Of a DNA stretch of 8,270 bases, positions 1 to 5,758 are shown piece after piece. Under the pieces are notes generated by a model. It did not search any database and was not told where the DNA came from. It saw only the letters and a program-made list of their open reading frames with translations. The translations under genes and the position numbers were made by a program. Position 1 is the first letter of the stretch; each line of letters opens with the position of its first letter. The stretch is from Microcaldota archaeon (GTDB lineage: Archaea > Micrarchaeota > Micrarchaeia > Anstonellales > VGKX01): NCBI GenBank assembly GCA_021823945.1, contig JAKALW010000035.1:1-8270 (forward strand). The letters run 5' to 3'.

Positions 1-2
1 AG

Positions 3-1313
3 AAATCCGCGGAGCTTGGCAAAATCGAGAAATGGTATTCGCAAAAAACCGGCTCGGAGGACAAGAAGCTCACCGAGACGCGCAAGGCAAGTTCCGCGAA
101 AATAGCCGCAATTGAGAAGAAGAAAAAGGAACTGGAGTCTGACGCGGCAAAGCGCATGGCGCTGGCCCCCGATGCGCCGGAAGGCATTGCGGCCGCGGCG
201 GAAAAGGAACTCATGTTGCAAATCCAAAAGCACGCCTCGGTGGCGGTTGAAAGGCTCATTGCCGCGCCTGACGAAGGCGGGGACGGCAAGGCCGCCAAGG
301 GGAAGTCGGCAGCCAAAGGTCCGCTGGAAAATCAAGAGGGCGGCACAGGCGAGACTCCCCCTCCCGAAGTCCGCGGTGCTGAAATAGGCAGGAAAATCGA
401 GCTTGAAATGGAGAAGCAGGCGCGCCTTGAGATAGGGGAACTCCTCGGGAAGGGCAGGACGCGGGAAATCGACAAGAAGAACCTGGAAAACCTTTACCTT
501 TACGCGCTTGGCGAGAGAATCGAGTCTGAGAAGGGCGCGGACGACAATGCGCTTGCGAAAAAAGAGCAGGCTGCACCAGTCCGCCCGGAGCTTTGCCCGC
601 AGTGCCAGTCACCCCTTTCCAAAAAGGACAAGTTCTGTTCAATGTGCGGCAAGCCGTTCGGGCAAATCGACAGCCTGCACCTCGAATTGCAAAAAAGCCT
701 CCCTGTCTCGCTATCGCAGGGGCAAAAAGAAATCACGTGCGCGCTTTTGGGCACAAATCCCGGCGAAAAGCCCCTGTCCTGCACTCTTGCCGCGGCGTTG
801 CAGGACTCCAAAAAGAAAAGCCTCGACATTGACATATCGCCAGCAAGCGCGGACATGGCTGGCGATTCAAAGGCGGCATTTGAAATCAAGTTCGACCTGA
901 AAGACGACACGCCGCCCGGGCCTTTGACGCTTTCAGCCACCCTCCAGTCAGGCAATGCCTCAAGCAATGCCATAAGCTCGCTCTCAAATGTCAAGACGCC
1001 GCTCGACCTGCTCTACATCAAAAATAGCGCCCGCCTTGGCGGCAAGCTTGACAATTTCATAATCCTCGAATTCGACAACATTGGCGATAGCGGCGGCATG
1101 CTCATGCTTGCCTCGCACGTTGATTTTGAAGACGGGCAGGGCGTGCGCAAGTCAGGCAAGCTGTCCCAAGTTGTGAAGGTCAGGGGGCTTGAAAAAGGCG
1201 TGCTGCTTCTCTTCGGGCCTTTAGGCATGAACCAGGCATTCTCCGGACTGTCGTATTCCCTTGCGGGCGTTGACTCCAATGGCAAGCCATACAAGAAAGA
1301 AGGGAAGATTTAG
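3..1313 (+). CDS. Coiled-coil / zinc-ribbon / beta-domain protein, 5' end outside window
   Basis: The frame is open from base 3 with no stop, so the gene very likely starts left of the window; the first in-frame ATG (156) lies inside continuous Lys/Glu-rich sequence and has no Shine-Dalgarno. 436 residues are visible. Residues 1-50 are highly charged (KKKKEL, many E/K/A), as in a coiled coil. A further Ala/Lys/Glu-rich stretch follows to about residue 190. A zinc ribbon is clear: C198-P-Q-C201, ten residues, C212-S-M-C215-GKPF. The remaining ~215 residues are beta-rich with no recognised catalytic motif (two Ig-like lobes would fit; inference). There is no signal peptide or membrane helix in the visible part. 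The stop is 13 bp from the end of the convergent gene. Function not recognised; a scaffold or nucleic-acid/protein-binding role is possible, but the missing N-terminus could hold the defining domain. Confidence 0.85.
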   Translation, partial: KSAELGKIEKWYSQKTGSEDKKLTETRKASSAKIAAIEKKKKELESDAAKRMALAPDAPEGIAAAAEKELMLQIQKHASVAVERLIAAPDEGGDGKAAKGKSAAKGPLENQEGGTGETPPPEVRGAEIGRKIELEMEKQARLEIGELLGKGRTREIDKKNLENLYLYALGERIESEKGADDNALAKKEQAAPVRPELCPQCQSPLSKKDKFCSMCGKPFGQIDSLHLELQKSLPVSLSQGQKEITCALLGTNPGEKPLSCTLAAALQDSKKKSLDIDISPASADMAGDSKAAFEIKFDLKDDTPPGPLTLSATLQSGNASSNAISSLSNVKTPLDLLYIKNSARLGGKLDNFIILEFDNIGDSGGMLMLASHVDFEDGQGVRKSGKLSQVVKVRGLEKGVLLLFGPLGMNQAFSGLSYSLAGVDSNGKPYKKEGKI

Positions 1314-1326
1314 AAAAAGCCCCGTC

Positions 1327-1788
1327 TTACCATTCAAGCCCTGCAACAAAAACGTCCTTTGACGCGTTCTTGTCAAACCCGAACGGAATGTCGAGCTTCA
1401 CGTGCAGTGTCCAGACATGAATCTTGCCGTCATGCCCGAACTCGCGGCTTGTGGGCTGGGCGTCTTCGGGGAGCTTGAAAGAGGCTTTGAACTCCTCGCC
1501 AGAGTAAACGCCAGCTCCGCCTATCTTGGCGCTTTGCGTGAAAACAATTGCCGACTCTTCGTAAGTTTCCGTCTTGATGTTTGTGGATTTTGGTATCCCG
1601 AGGTCTTTTTCCTGCATGTAATCGTCCTGGGTCATGGCAACGTGCGTCTTGATAATTTTCCTTTCCTCGCACGCGAGCCGGGCAACAAGCGCCCTTGCCT
1701 TGACTGGCTTTGAAAACGTCGCCCTGATGGTTGCGATCACTGTTTCGCCAGCCGCGTACTCCGCCTTGTCGAATTCTATTGTTATCAT
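1327..1788 (-). CDS. Arrestin-fold-like beta-sandwich protein, hypothetical
   Basis: 153 residues starting at MITIEFDKAEY. An in-frame upstream extension to 1851 is open but reaches the neighbouring gene's 3' region and has no ribosome site; the chosen ATG has AGG-type purine stretches 3-15 bases upstream, so the start is moderately sure. The protein is soluble, with no signal or membrane segment. The pattern 'F..AEYAAGETV.A.I...F.KPVKAR.L..RL.C.E', then 'GEEFKASFKLPEDAQPT' (about residues 97-113) and a closing 'WTLHVKLDIPFGFDK' (126-140) resembles arrestin N-domain/Spo0M-type beta-sandwiches, in which a lipid- or protein-binding scaffold is usual. That family call is from remembered pattern only. 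It lies 75 bp downstream of the lipoprotein gene on the same strand, so readthrough is possible. The single Cys40 and the polar loop 48-75 have no recognisable role. Confidence 0.75.
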   Translation of the reverse strand: MITIEFDKAEYAAGETVIATIRATFSKPVKARALVARLACEERKIIKTHVAMTQDDYMQEKDLGIPKSTNIKTETYEESAIVFTQSAKIGGAGVYSGEEFKASFKLPEDAQPTSREFGHDGKIHVWTLHVKLDIPFGFDKNASKDVFVAGLEW

Positions 1789-1863
1789 GCCTTGAAACCT
1801 TTTTTTGCTATTTTGCCATTGCGATTTGCGCCCTATTGCATCTTCTGGCAATTCCGCATCAAT

Positions 1864-3237
1864 CTATCCAATCTTGCTGCACGTGCCGCTCGCGTCCGGG
1901 TAATCCCCGTCAAGCTTGCACGCGTATCCGTCGGGGCATGGGAACCCCGCGAACCCGCCGCAGAACTTGCCCTCGGATGGCCACAGGCACATTTTCACTA
2001 TAGTTGTGGCTTCGGGCGCGTTTATCATCACTTCCCTGCACGTCAGCCCGCCAGTGCAGTCTGAGTCGGCATTGCAGTCGGCATGGCACGTCGAGTCGCC
2101 CCTTTCCATGCCGCAGGACGTGGTGCCGTCAGGCAATTTCTGGCATGGCTTGTAATAATAGCATGACGAGTTGGCGGGGCATGCCGAAGTCGAGTTGCAG
2201 GTGGGCACAATCTGGCACGACCCTTTGTAGAACGCCCATTCCTCGCACGTGCTGTAGCCGGGCTTCGAGCATTCGCCGTATTCGCCGCCGGTGGCGTCAG
2301 TTGCAATGCTGAGGTTGAACCCCTTGTCAATGCAGTTTTGCGACGCGGGATTCGCAATCCCCTCATTCCCAAGCATCCTTTGCGACACCTCGTCGTATTT
2401 GCCGTCCACAATCGCGCTTATGACTGTGCCGTTGCCCGTTATGACCTCGATTGTGTGGGCTGTCTCCTTGGTACTGTTCGGGTCCCTGCCCTGGCCGTAG
2501 CCCGCGGAGGGGGAAGAGTATGAGAACCTGAATGTCCAGCACGAGTCGCACGCGTACGCGTCGGAGCTTAGGAACTGCAAATCATAACTGTCTGAGCCGA
2601 AAGTCGATGTCCTTGCCACGTAGGCAGTCGCAGCCTTGAGGCTGCTTGCGTATGTGGCAGCGCTTCCCGCTCCCGGGGCAGCTGGCTGCTGCGGCTGTGT
2701 TTGCCCCGAGCTTGCAGGGGTTGTTGGCACAGTTGCATTGCCGCCTGTATCTCCAGCGCCTTGTGAAGAGTTGCCTGCTTCGGGCGTGGCGGGCTGCTGC
2801 GGCCATTCCCCTGCCAGGTATTTGGACTCCATCTCGTCCCATGCATTGTCTATCACTGCCGACTCTACAACGCCATTGTTCACTATGACCTCTATTTCGT
2901 GCCGCGTTGCCACTTGGGCGAGCGCCTGCCCAGCTCGATTCCCGTATCCCGCGTGGGAACTTGTAAATGTGAAATTGTATGAGAAGCAGTACGGGCACCT
3001 GAACTGGTCGCTTGACGACACGTATTTGAGGCCAGCGCCGTCAAAGGAATAGGTCGGGCTCGCCTCAATCCATGCCTTTGCTATGTCAAAGCTGTTTTCA
3101 AGCGTATATGTCCCGTTTGGCGCACCTGTCTGGTTCTGTTCCTGGCCCTGCCCGCCCGTGCCGGCGCACCCTGCCAAAAGCGCCATGCAGAATACCGCAA
3201 CAGCGGTAATTGAAAAAAGCAAGAATTTCCTATCCAT
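1864..3237 (-). CDS. Secreted Cys-rich lipoprotein with duplicated CxxC domain and DUF333-like domain
   Basis: 457 residues from the ATG at 3237, chosen because GGGGGGAG lies 7 bases upstream; an 11-residue upstream extension (ATG at 3270) lacks such a site. A lipoprotein signal is plain: MDRK, a hydrophobic run, then LLAGC with C24 as the acylated cysteine, so the protein should be anchored on the outer face of the membrane. Residues 45-140 and 196-290 are two copies of one domain: each has an N-terminal helix, a CxxC (C81PYC84; C230DSC233), an AGYG segment and an 'IEVI..NG.V.SA.VD..WDE/KYDE' tail. A Gly/Pro/Gln/Thr linker (141-195) joins them. Residues 295-341 (ANPASQNCIDKG ... EEWAFYKGSC) match the DUF333 pattern. 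Residues 347-457 are Cys-rich and end in a 'CGGFAGFPCPDGYAC' unit seen in other secreted small Cys-rich domains. Disulfides are likely (inference). Function unknown; an extracytoplasmic binding or inhibitor-like role is possible. Confidence 0.9.
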   Translation of the reverse strand: MDRKFLLFSITAVAVFCMALLAGCAGTGGQGQEQNQTGAPNGTYTLENSFDIAKAWIEASPTYSFDGAGLKYVSSSDQFRCPYCFSYNFTFTSSHAGYGNRAGQALAQVATRHEIEVIVNNGVVESAVIDNAWDEMESKYLAGEWPQQPATPEAGNSSQGAGDTGGNATVPTTPASSGQTQPQQPAAPGAGSAATYASSLKAATAYVARTSTFGSDSYDLQFLSSDAYACDSCWTFRFSYSSPSAGYGQGRDPNSTKETAHTIEVITGNGTVISAIVDGKYDEVSQRMLGNEGIANPASQNCIDKGFNLSIATDATGGEYGECSKPGYSTCEEWAFYKGSCQIVPTCNSTSACPANSSCYYYKPCQKLPDGTTSCGMERGDSTCHADCNADSDCTGGLTCREVMINAPEATTIVKMCLWPSEGKFCGGFAGFPCPDGYACKLDGDYPDASGTCSKIG

Positions 3238-3244
3238 CTGGTTT

Positions 3245-3297
3245 CTCCCCCCAAAAATGACATGTCCCATATGGGTTTTGTCTGGGGCTTATTAATT
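3245..3297 (-). promoter_or_regulatory. Promoter and ribosome site of the lipoprotein gene
   Basis: On the minus strand AATTAATAAG (3297-3288) is a fair archaeal TATA box. A start about 26 bases on, near 3266, would give a leader of about 28 bases containing GGGGGGAG (3252-3245), which sits 7 bases ahead of the ATG at 3237. The Shine-Dalgarno is clear; the TATA assignment is inference. Confidence 0.55.
3266..3275. promoter_or_regulatory. Perfect 10-bp palindrome at the predicted transcription start
   Basis: CCCATATGGG reads identically on both strands and falls at the predicted start of the lipoprotein transcript, between its TATA box and ribosome site. That is a classic place for a repressor site. 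A palindrome this short may also arise by chance, and no second copy lies nearby; the shorter CCATATGG recurs beside the tRNA near 5105. Confidence 0.3.
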
Positions 3298-3330
3298 GTT
3301 TTACCTGTTGCCCGCCCCGTCTGCTTAGCA

Positions 3331-3340
3331 TTTAAATACA
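3331..3340 (+). promoter_or_regulatory. Putative TATA box for the nitroreductase transcript
   Basis: TTTAAATACA in a GC-rich surrounding is a good archaeal TATA element. The expected start is near 3361, which is itself an ATG opening a 47-codon frame (3361-3504) that overlaps the nitroreductase start in another frame. The nitroreductase would then have a leader of about 98 bases. The element is divergent from the lipoprotein promoter 35-45 bp away. Confidence 0.5.
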
Positions 3341-3458
3341 AACCGCGTCCAATCATTCCCATGGGAGTTCGCATTGTCAAAGGGGTTGCTTTTTGCCCCA
3401 GGTTTGCCAATGTCAGGGGCGCGCAAGCCCGGGAAACTCCTTTTGGAAGTGAGCATTC

Positions 3459-4136
3459 ATGCAAAAAAACGCAAGCCCGCGACAGGAAGTCATTGACAGC
3501 CTGAATTGGCGCTATGCCACCAAGTCTTTTGACCCGGAAAAAAAGGTTTCTGACGCGGACCTTGGCGCGCTTTTGGAATCATTGCGCCTCGCGCCGTCTT
3601 CTTTCGGGCTGCAGCCCTGGAAATTCCTTGTCATAAGCGACAAAATTGTCAAGGAAAGGCTCATGGCGGCGTGTTGGAACCAGCAGCAAATAGTCCAGGC
3701 GCCCTACGTAATCGCAATTTGCACCCCGAAGAATTTCGGCAGTTCCCACGTCTCGGCTTACATGGAATCCATTTCCAGGGCGCAGCCAGCGAAGGATGAC
3801 GCAGAAAAGGAAAAGCAGAAGGCGCGGCTCGCCTCTTTCCAGAAACGCATTGTCGAGTTCATGGCGGCCATGCCGGAAGAGGAGCTCAAGTGCTGGGCAA
3901 AGAGGCAAGCATACATTGCATTTGGATTCCTGCTTTATGCGTGCGCCCAGTTGAGAATAGATGCCTGCCCAATGGAAGGGTTTGCCAGGGAACAGGCAGA
4001 GGAAGTGCTGGGGCTTGGCAAGATGGGCCTGGAACTTGCGGTGCTTGCTCCCATTGGCTACAGGGCGGAGTCTGACGCCCACGCGCTGGAGAGGAAAGTC
4101 AGGTTCGACGCAAAGGACGTAATAATAAACATCTGA
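3459..4136 (+). CDS. Nitroreductase-family FMN oxidoreductase (NfsB-like)
   Basis: 225 residues, the normal length for NfsB/NfnB-type enzymes, which form homodimers with FMN at the interface and use NAD(P)H to reduce nitroaromatics, quinones or flavins. The ATG is preceded by GGAAGTGA, 6 bases upstream. Family signatures occur in order: R18-Y-A-T-K22 near the N-terminus, as in NfsB's RHSTK; AP46-S-S-F-G-L-Q-P-W54, aligned with the PSSTNSQPW flavin loop; 'MPEEELKCWAKRQAYIAFGFLLYAC', the central helix region; P171-M-E-G-F, like PIEGF; and the C-terminal R212-K-V-R215, matching the phosphate-contacting K/R pair. No signal peptide, so cytoplasmic. The physiological substrate cannot be told. It stands alone, convergent with the envelope gene (75 bp apart) and divergent from the lipoprotein gene. 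Family assignment is firm; the electron donor and substrate are inference. Confidence 0.93.
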   Translation: MQKNASPRQEVIDSLNWRYATKSFDPEKKVSDADLGALLESLRLAPSSFGLQPWKFLVISDKIVKERLMAACWNQQQIVQAPYVIAICTPKNFGSSHVSAYMESISRAQPAKDDAEKEKQKARLASFQKRIVEFMAAMPEEELKCWAKRQAYIAFGFLLYACAQLRIDACPMEGFAREQAEEVLGLGKMGLELAVLAPIGYRAESDAHALERKVRFDAKDVIINI

Positions 4137-4140
4137 GCCG

Positions 4141-4215
4141 ATGAATTACGCCGGCTCCCCCATCACGGACGAGCAGAATCCTGACAAGACACTTGCCAAT
4201 TACAGGTTTTTTTAG
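4141..4215 (+). other. Tiny 24-codon ORF after the nitroreductase, doubtful
   Basis: An ATG four bases after the nitroreductase stop opens MNYAGSPITDEQNPDKTLAN, then YRFF and a TAG that overlaps the stop of the convergent gene. No convincing ribosome site precedes it except sequence inside the upstream gene. The run GGTTTTTTTAG at its end may instead be the T-rich terminator of the nitroreductase transcript. It could be a leftover 3' end of a lost gene or chance. Confidence 0.2.
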
Positions 4216-4955
4216 AATTTGAAAAGCCCGAACAGCCATTCGAGCCAGAGCTGGACAATGTTTTTTCCCTGGGCTGCGCCCTGAACCGCGCTTGTTTGCA
4301 AACCCTGATTTCCTGTTGCAGTTGTGACATTGCCTGCACTGCCCAGCGCGCCTGGATTGGCGTCTGTTGAATTGCCGCTCGTGTTCATGCCACTGGCTGG
4401 GATGTTAGCCCAGTTTGTTGGATTGCCTGTCATGCTTGCGCCATTTCCTGTTGTGTTCATGCCATTGGCTGTTGAGTTTATTGCCTGCGTTACATTGTCA
4501 TTGGCTGTTCCAACTGGCTCCGGGCTGTCTTTCCTGTCAATGAAAATCACGTAATTCAATGCCACGGCTATGCCGAAGGCAGCCCCATTGTCGGGGTTTT
4601 TTGTGGCTGTTATGAGTAGGCTGGTCCTGCCTGCGGGGTAATTGCCAGGCAGGCTGACCTCGTATTCCACTGTGTGGCTTTGCCCGGGCTGAATTGTGAA
4701 TGTATCCGGCTGAAGTATCCTCACATAAGGCGATTGGGAGTATGCAGTCATGTCGCCAGCCGCAGTGTCGGAGTTGATTATCTTGAAACTGCCACTGACA
4801 GTCTTGTTGCCCGAGGCGTCCGCGTAGTTTACTGTTGCGGAAGCCGGGGAAATCCCAGCTGATATGGCATATGCGCCATTTGCAAATACAAGCAACGCGA
4901 TGAGTATGGATGAGGCAAGAAGCGCCCTGCGATAAACTAACCTTTTGGAATCCAT
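4212..4955 (-). CDS. Exported Ig-like envelope protein with sequon-rich linker
   Basis: 247 residues. An N-terminal RR-containing positive segment and hydrophobic core (residues 11-25) end in ANGAYA-ISAG, a good signal-peptidase site after residue 30. Residues 31-140 form a beta-sandwich typical of archaeal surface proteins: 'ISPASATVNY', 'FKIINSDT', 'FTIQPGQSHTVEYEV', 'YPAGRTSLLITAT'. Residues 145-225 are a Gly/Asn/Ser/Thr linker. There are seven N-glycosylation sequons (N50, N154, N160, N167, N191, N195, N209), all but one in or near the linker. The C-terminus IVQLWLEWLFGLFKF is short, hydrophobic and aromatic, and could dip into a membrane or act as a docking tag rather than span it. No catalytic residues are seen. 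The ATG has no Shine-Dalgarno; a TATA-like box 26 bases upstream suggests a leaderless message. Role in the envelope is inference; the specific partner is unknown. Confidence 0.85.
   Translation of the reverse strand: MDSKRLVYRRALLASSILIALLVFANGAYAISAGISPASATVNYADASGNKTVSGSFKIINSDTAAGDMTAYSQSPYVRILQPDTFTIQPGQSHTVEYEVSLPGNYPAGRTSLLITATKNPDNGAAFGIAVALNYVIFIDRKDSPEPVGTANDNVTQAINSTANGMNTTGNGASMTGNPTNWANIPASGMNTSGNSTDANPGALGSAGNVTTATGNQGLQTSAVQGAAQGKNIVQLWLEWLFGLFKF
4381..4472 (-). repeat. 72-bp-spaced repeat in the envelope-gene linker
   Basis: Two copies of about 20 bp (4381-4400 and 4453-4472, 18 of 20 identical) begin exactly 72 bp, or 24 codons, apart. They encode the 'ANGMNTTGN' and 'ASGMNTSGN' motifs, so the linker seems to have grown by in-frame duplication. 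Confidence 0.7.
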
Positions 4956-4976
4956 GCTTATTTTTCCATATTGGCC

Positions 4977-4986
4977 TTAATAAAAC
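4977..4986 (-). promoter_or_regulatory. TATA box for leaderless envelope gene
   Basis: The minus strand has TTTTATTAA centred near 4981, 26 bases ahead of the ATG at 4955. That distance places the transcription start at or next to the A of ATG, and no ribosome site is present between them. Confidence 0.6.
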
Positions 4987-5034
4987 AAGACTTTTTCAGG
5001 AGAATGCGCAGGTTTTCTTAGTCCTTTCCATATT

Positions 5035-5040
5035 AAAAAA
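5035..5040 (-). terminator. T-run, likely end of the tRNA-Ala transcript
   Basis: Minus-strand TTTTTT lies about 75 bases past the tRNA 3' end, just after the hairpin-forming stretch at 5057-5079. Poly-T runs end transcription in archaea. The same AT-rich tract (TATTAAAAAA) could instead be a TATA box on the plus strand. Confidence 0.4.
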
Positions 5041-5052
5041 CAAGAATCTGGT

Positions 5053-5113
5053 GTTCTCTGAGGGGGTGAAAGCCTCAGGGGGACTGGTGAAACCCTTCGG
5101 TTCCCCATATGGC
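5053..5113. ncRNA. Candidate structured RNA or 3' trailer next to tRNA-Ala
   Basis: A GC-rich 60-bp stretch in an otherwise AT-rich gap folds on either strand into two adjacent hairpins. One is CTGAGG/CCTCAG (5058-5063 with 5073-5078) around a 9-base loop. The other is GGGG/CCCC enclosing AACC-CTTC-GGTT. Both hairpins carry the same plus-strand element, GGTGAAASC (5065-5073 and 5086-5094), in unpaired positions. On the minus strand it would be the trailer of the tRNA transcript, ending at the T-run near 5037. On the plus strand a TATA-like TATTAAAAAA at 5031-5040 would start it near 5060. No known RNA family was recognised. Confidence 0.3.
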
Positions 5114-5115
5114 TA

Positions 5116-5187
5116 TGGACTTGGGGGGAATCGAACCCCCAGTCTCCTGCATGCCATGCAGGCGCGATACCGTTTCGCTACAAGCCC
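5116..5187 (-). tRNA. tRNA-Ala (anticodon GGC)
   Basis: The 72-base cloverleaf is complete: a 7-bp acceptor stem GGGCTTG/CAAGTCC containing the G3:U70 wobble pair that identifies alanine tRNA, T8-A9, D arm GCGA-AACGGTA-TCGC, and anticodon arm CCTGC-ATGGCAT-GCAGG. Reading the 7-base loop gives anticodon GGC, for GCC/GCU codons. The variable loop has five bases and the T arm is GGGGG-TTCGATT-CCCCC. The discriminator is A73; no CCA is encoded, so it must be added after transcription. No intron is present. Confidence 0.97.
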
Positions 5188-5214
5188 GTGGATAAGGAGA
5201 AGAAGAGAAGCCAA

Positions 5215-5226
5215 GAAATAAAAAAC
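5215..5226 (-). promoter_or_regulatory. TATA box of tRNA-Ala
   Basis: Minus-strand GTTTTTTATTTC is centred about 33 bases upstream of the tRNA 5' end, giving a start some 6-8 bases ahead of it. The T-run also falls just after the stop of the small membrane protein and may terminate that message. Confidence 0.5.
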
Positions 5227-5229
5227 AAT

Positions 5230-5421
5230 TCAGTCCTTGGATTTTATCAGGTAATACGCAATGGCTATTGAAAGCACTGCCGCGATAATCTTCCCGAAAT
5301 CAACCCCGAAGAACACCAGGGAGCCGATGCTCAGAAGCGAGAAGCTTATCCCGAACACCGCGAGGAGGTTTGACGCCCCGAACGCGAGGAACACGCCCGC
5401 AAGGACGCTTTTGAAATCCAT
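5230..5421 (-). CDS. Small two-helix membrane protein, hypothetical
   Basis: 63 residues from the ATG at 5421 (MDFKSVLAGVFLAFGASNLL...). Longer in-frame starts up to 5544 would overlap the LSm gene and encode Arg-rich sequence antisense to nothing recognisable, so they are rejected. Two hydrophobic segments (about residues 5-37, possibly one long or bent helix, and 44-59) are joined by a short FGVDFGK turn, and the tail IKSKD is charged. Only a weak GGTTG-type site precedes the start. It begins 29 bases after the LSm stop and probably shares that transcript. No family recognised; the start and the length of the first helix are the uncertain points. Confidence 0.7.
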   Translation of the reverse strand: MDFKSVLAGVFLAFGASNLLAVFGISFSLLSIGSLVFFGVDFGKIIAAVLSIAIAYYLIKSKD

Positions 5422-5450
5422 GCTTACAACCACACAGTTTGCGCACAAAC

Positions 5451-5678
5451 TCAGGCTGTCGGCACAATGTAGATTACGCTGTCGCCGCGCAGAAGGATTG
5501 TCCCGATTCCGCGCTTCACCTGGCCGTCCTTGAGCTCTTCGCACTTTTCAAGCACGATGTTCATGTGCACGTCGTAAGAGGACATCACTCCCCTCATCTC
5601 GACGCCACCTTTCAATCCCACGACAACAGTGTTGTTAAGGGAGTTGTTCAAAACATCAAAAGGCCTTTTGTCTGTCAT
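5451..5678 (-). CDS. Archaeal Sm-like (LSm) RNA-binding protein
   Basis: 75 residues, the usual size for archaeal Lsm/SmAP proteins, which form six- or seven-membered rings that bind U-rich RNA and act in RNA processing. The Sm1 motif is evident: 'NNTVVVGLKGGVEMRGVMSS' leading to D36-V-H-M-N40. Sm2 follows as GTILLR64-G65-D66-SVIYI. The N-terminal helix 'RPFDVLNNSL' is also typical. The start at ATG 5678 is set by GAGGTG 7 bases upstream; a TTG five codons further up overlaps that site and is unlikely. Its own TATA-like box lies upstream, directly at the end of the preceding operon's terminator. The neighbours differ from the common archaeal pairing of lsm with ribosomal protein L37e; here a two-helix membrane protein follows. 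Confidence 0.95.
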   Translation of the reverse strand: MTDKRPFDVLNNSLNNTVVVGLKGGVEMRGVMSSYDVHMNIVLEKCEELKDGQVKRGIGTILLRGDSVIYIVPTA

Positions 5679-5685
5679 TCCAATA

Positions 5686-5736
5686 CACCTCAAAAAACTA
5701 AACAGAGATTAGATATGCTAAGTCAAGTTTAAAAAA
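5686..5736 (-). promoter_or_regulatory. Promoter and ribosome site of the LSm gene
   Basis: Minus-strand TTTTTTAAACTT (5736-5725) is a TATA-like box; a start about 26 bases on, near 5704, leaves a leader of about 25 bases with GAGGTG at 5691-5686. The T-run of the upstream terminator forms part of the box. Confidence 0.5.
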
Positions 5737-5748
5737 GCCGACCTCGGC
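5731..5748 (-). terminator. Hairpin plus T6 terminator of the scpAB operon
   Basis: Ten bases after the 76-residue gene the minus strand reads GCCGAGGTCGGC then TTTTTT: a 4-bp GC stem (5 if a 2-base loop is allowed) followed at once by six T. This looks like an intrinsic terminator, and the T-run alone would suffice in archaea. Confidence 0.6.
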
Positions 5749-5758
5749 GCAGTTGTTT

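Noticed and set aside
500..994. 164-residue minus-strand frame
   Set aside because: Antisense to the zinc-ribbon gene with no start signals; the plus frame has the CxxC...CxxC motif.
5053..5113. Hammerhead ribozyme, C/D-box guide RNA or RNase P RNA
   Set aside because: The conserved core (CUGAUGA...GAAA), the RUGAUGA/CUGA box pairs and the RNase P conserved regions are all missing.
5180..5196. DnaA-box-like TTATCCAC on the minus strand before the tRNA
   Set aside because: A single match, in an organism that appears archaeal and so should not use DnaA.
5422..5544. Extended N-terminus of the small membrane protein
   Set aside because: It overlaps LSm and encodes Arg-rich, non-membrane sequence; the ATG at 5421 starts directly before the hydrophobic part.
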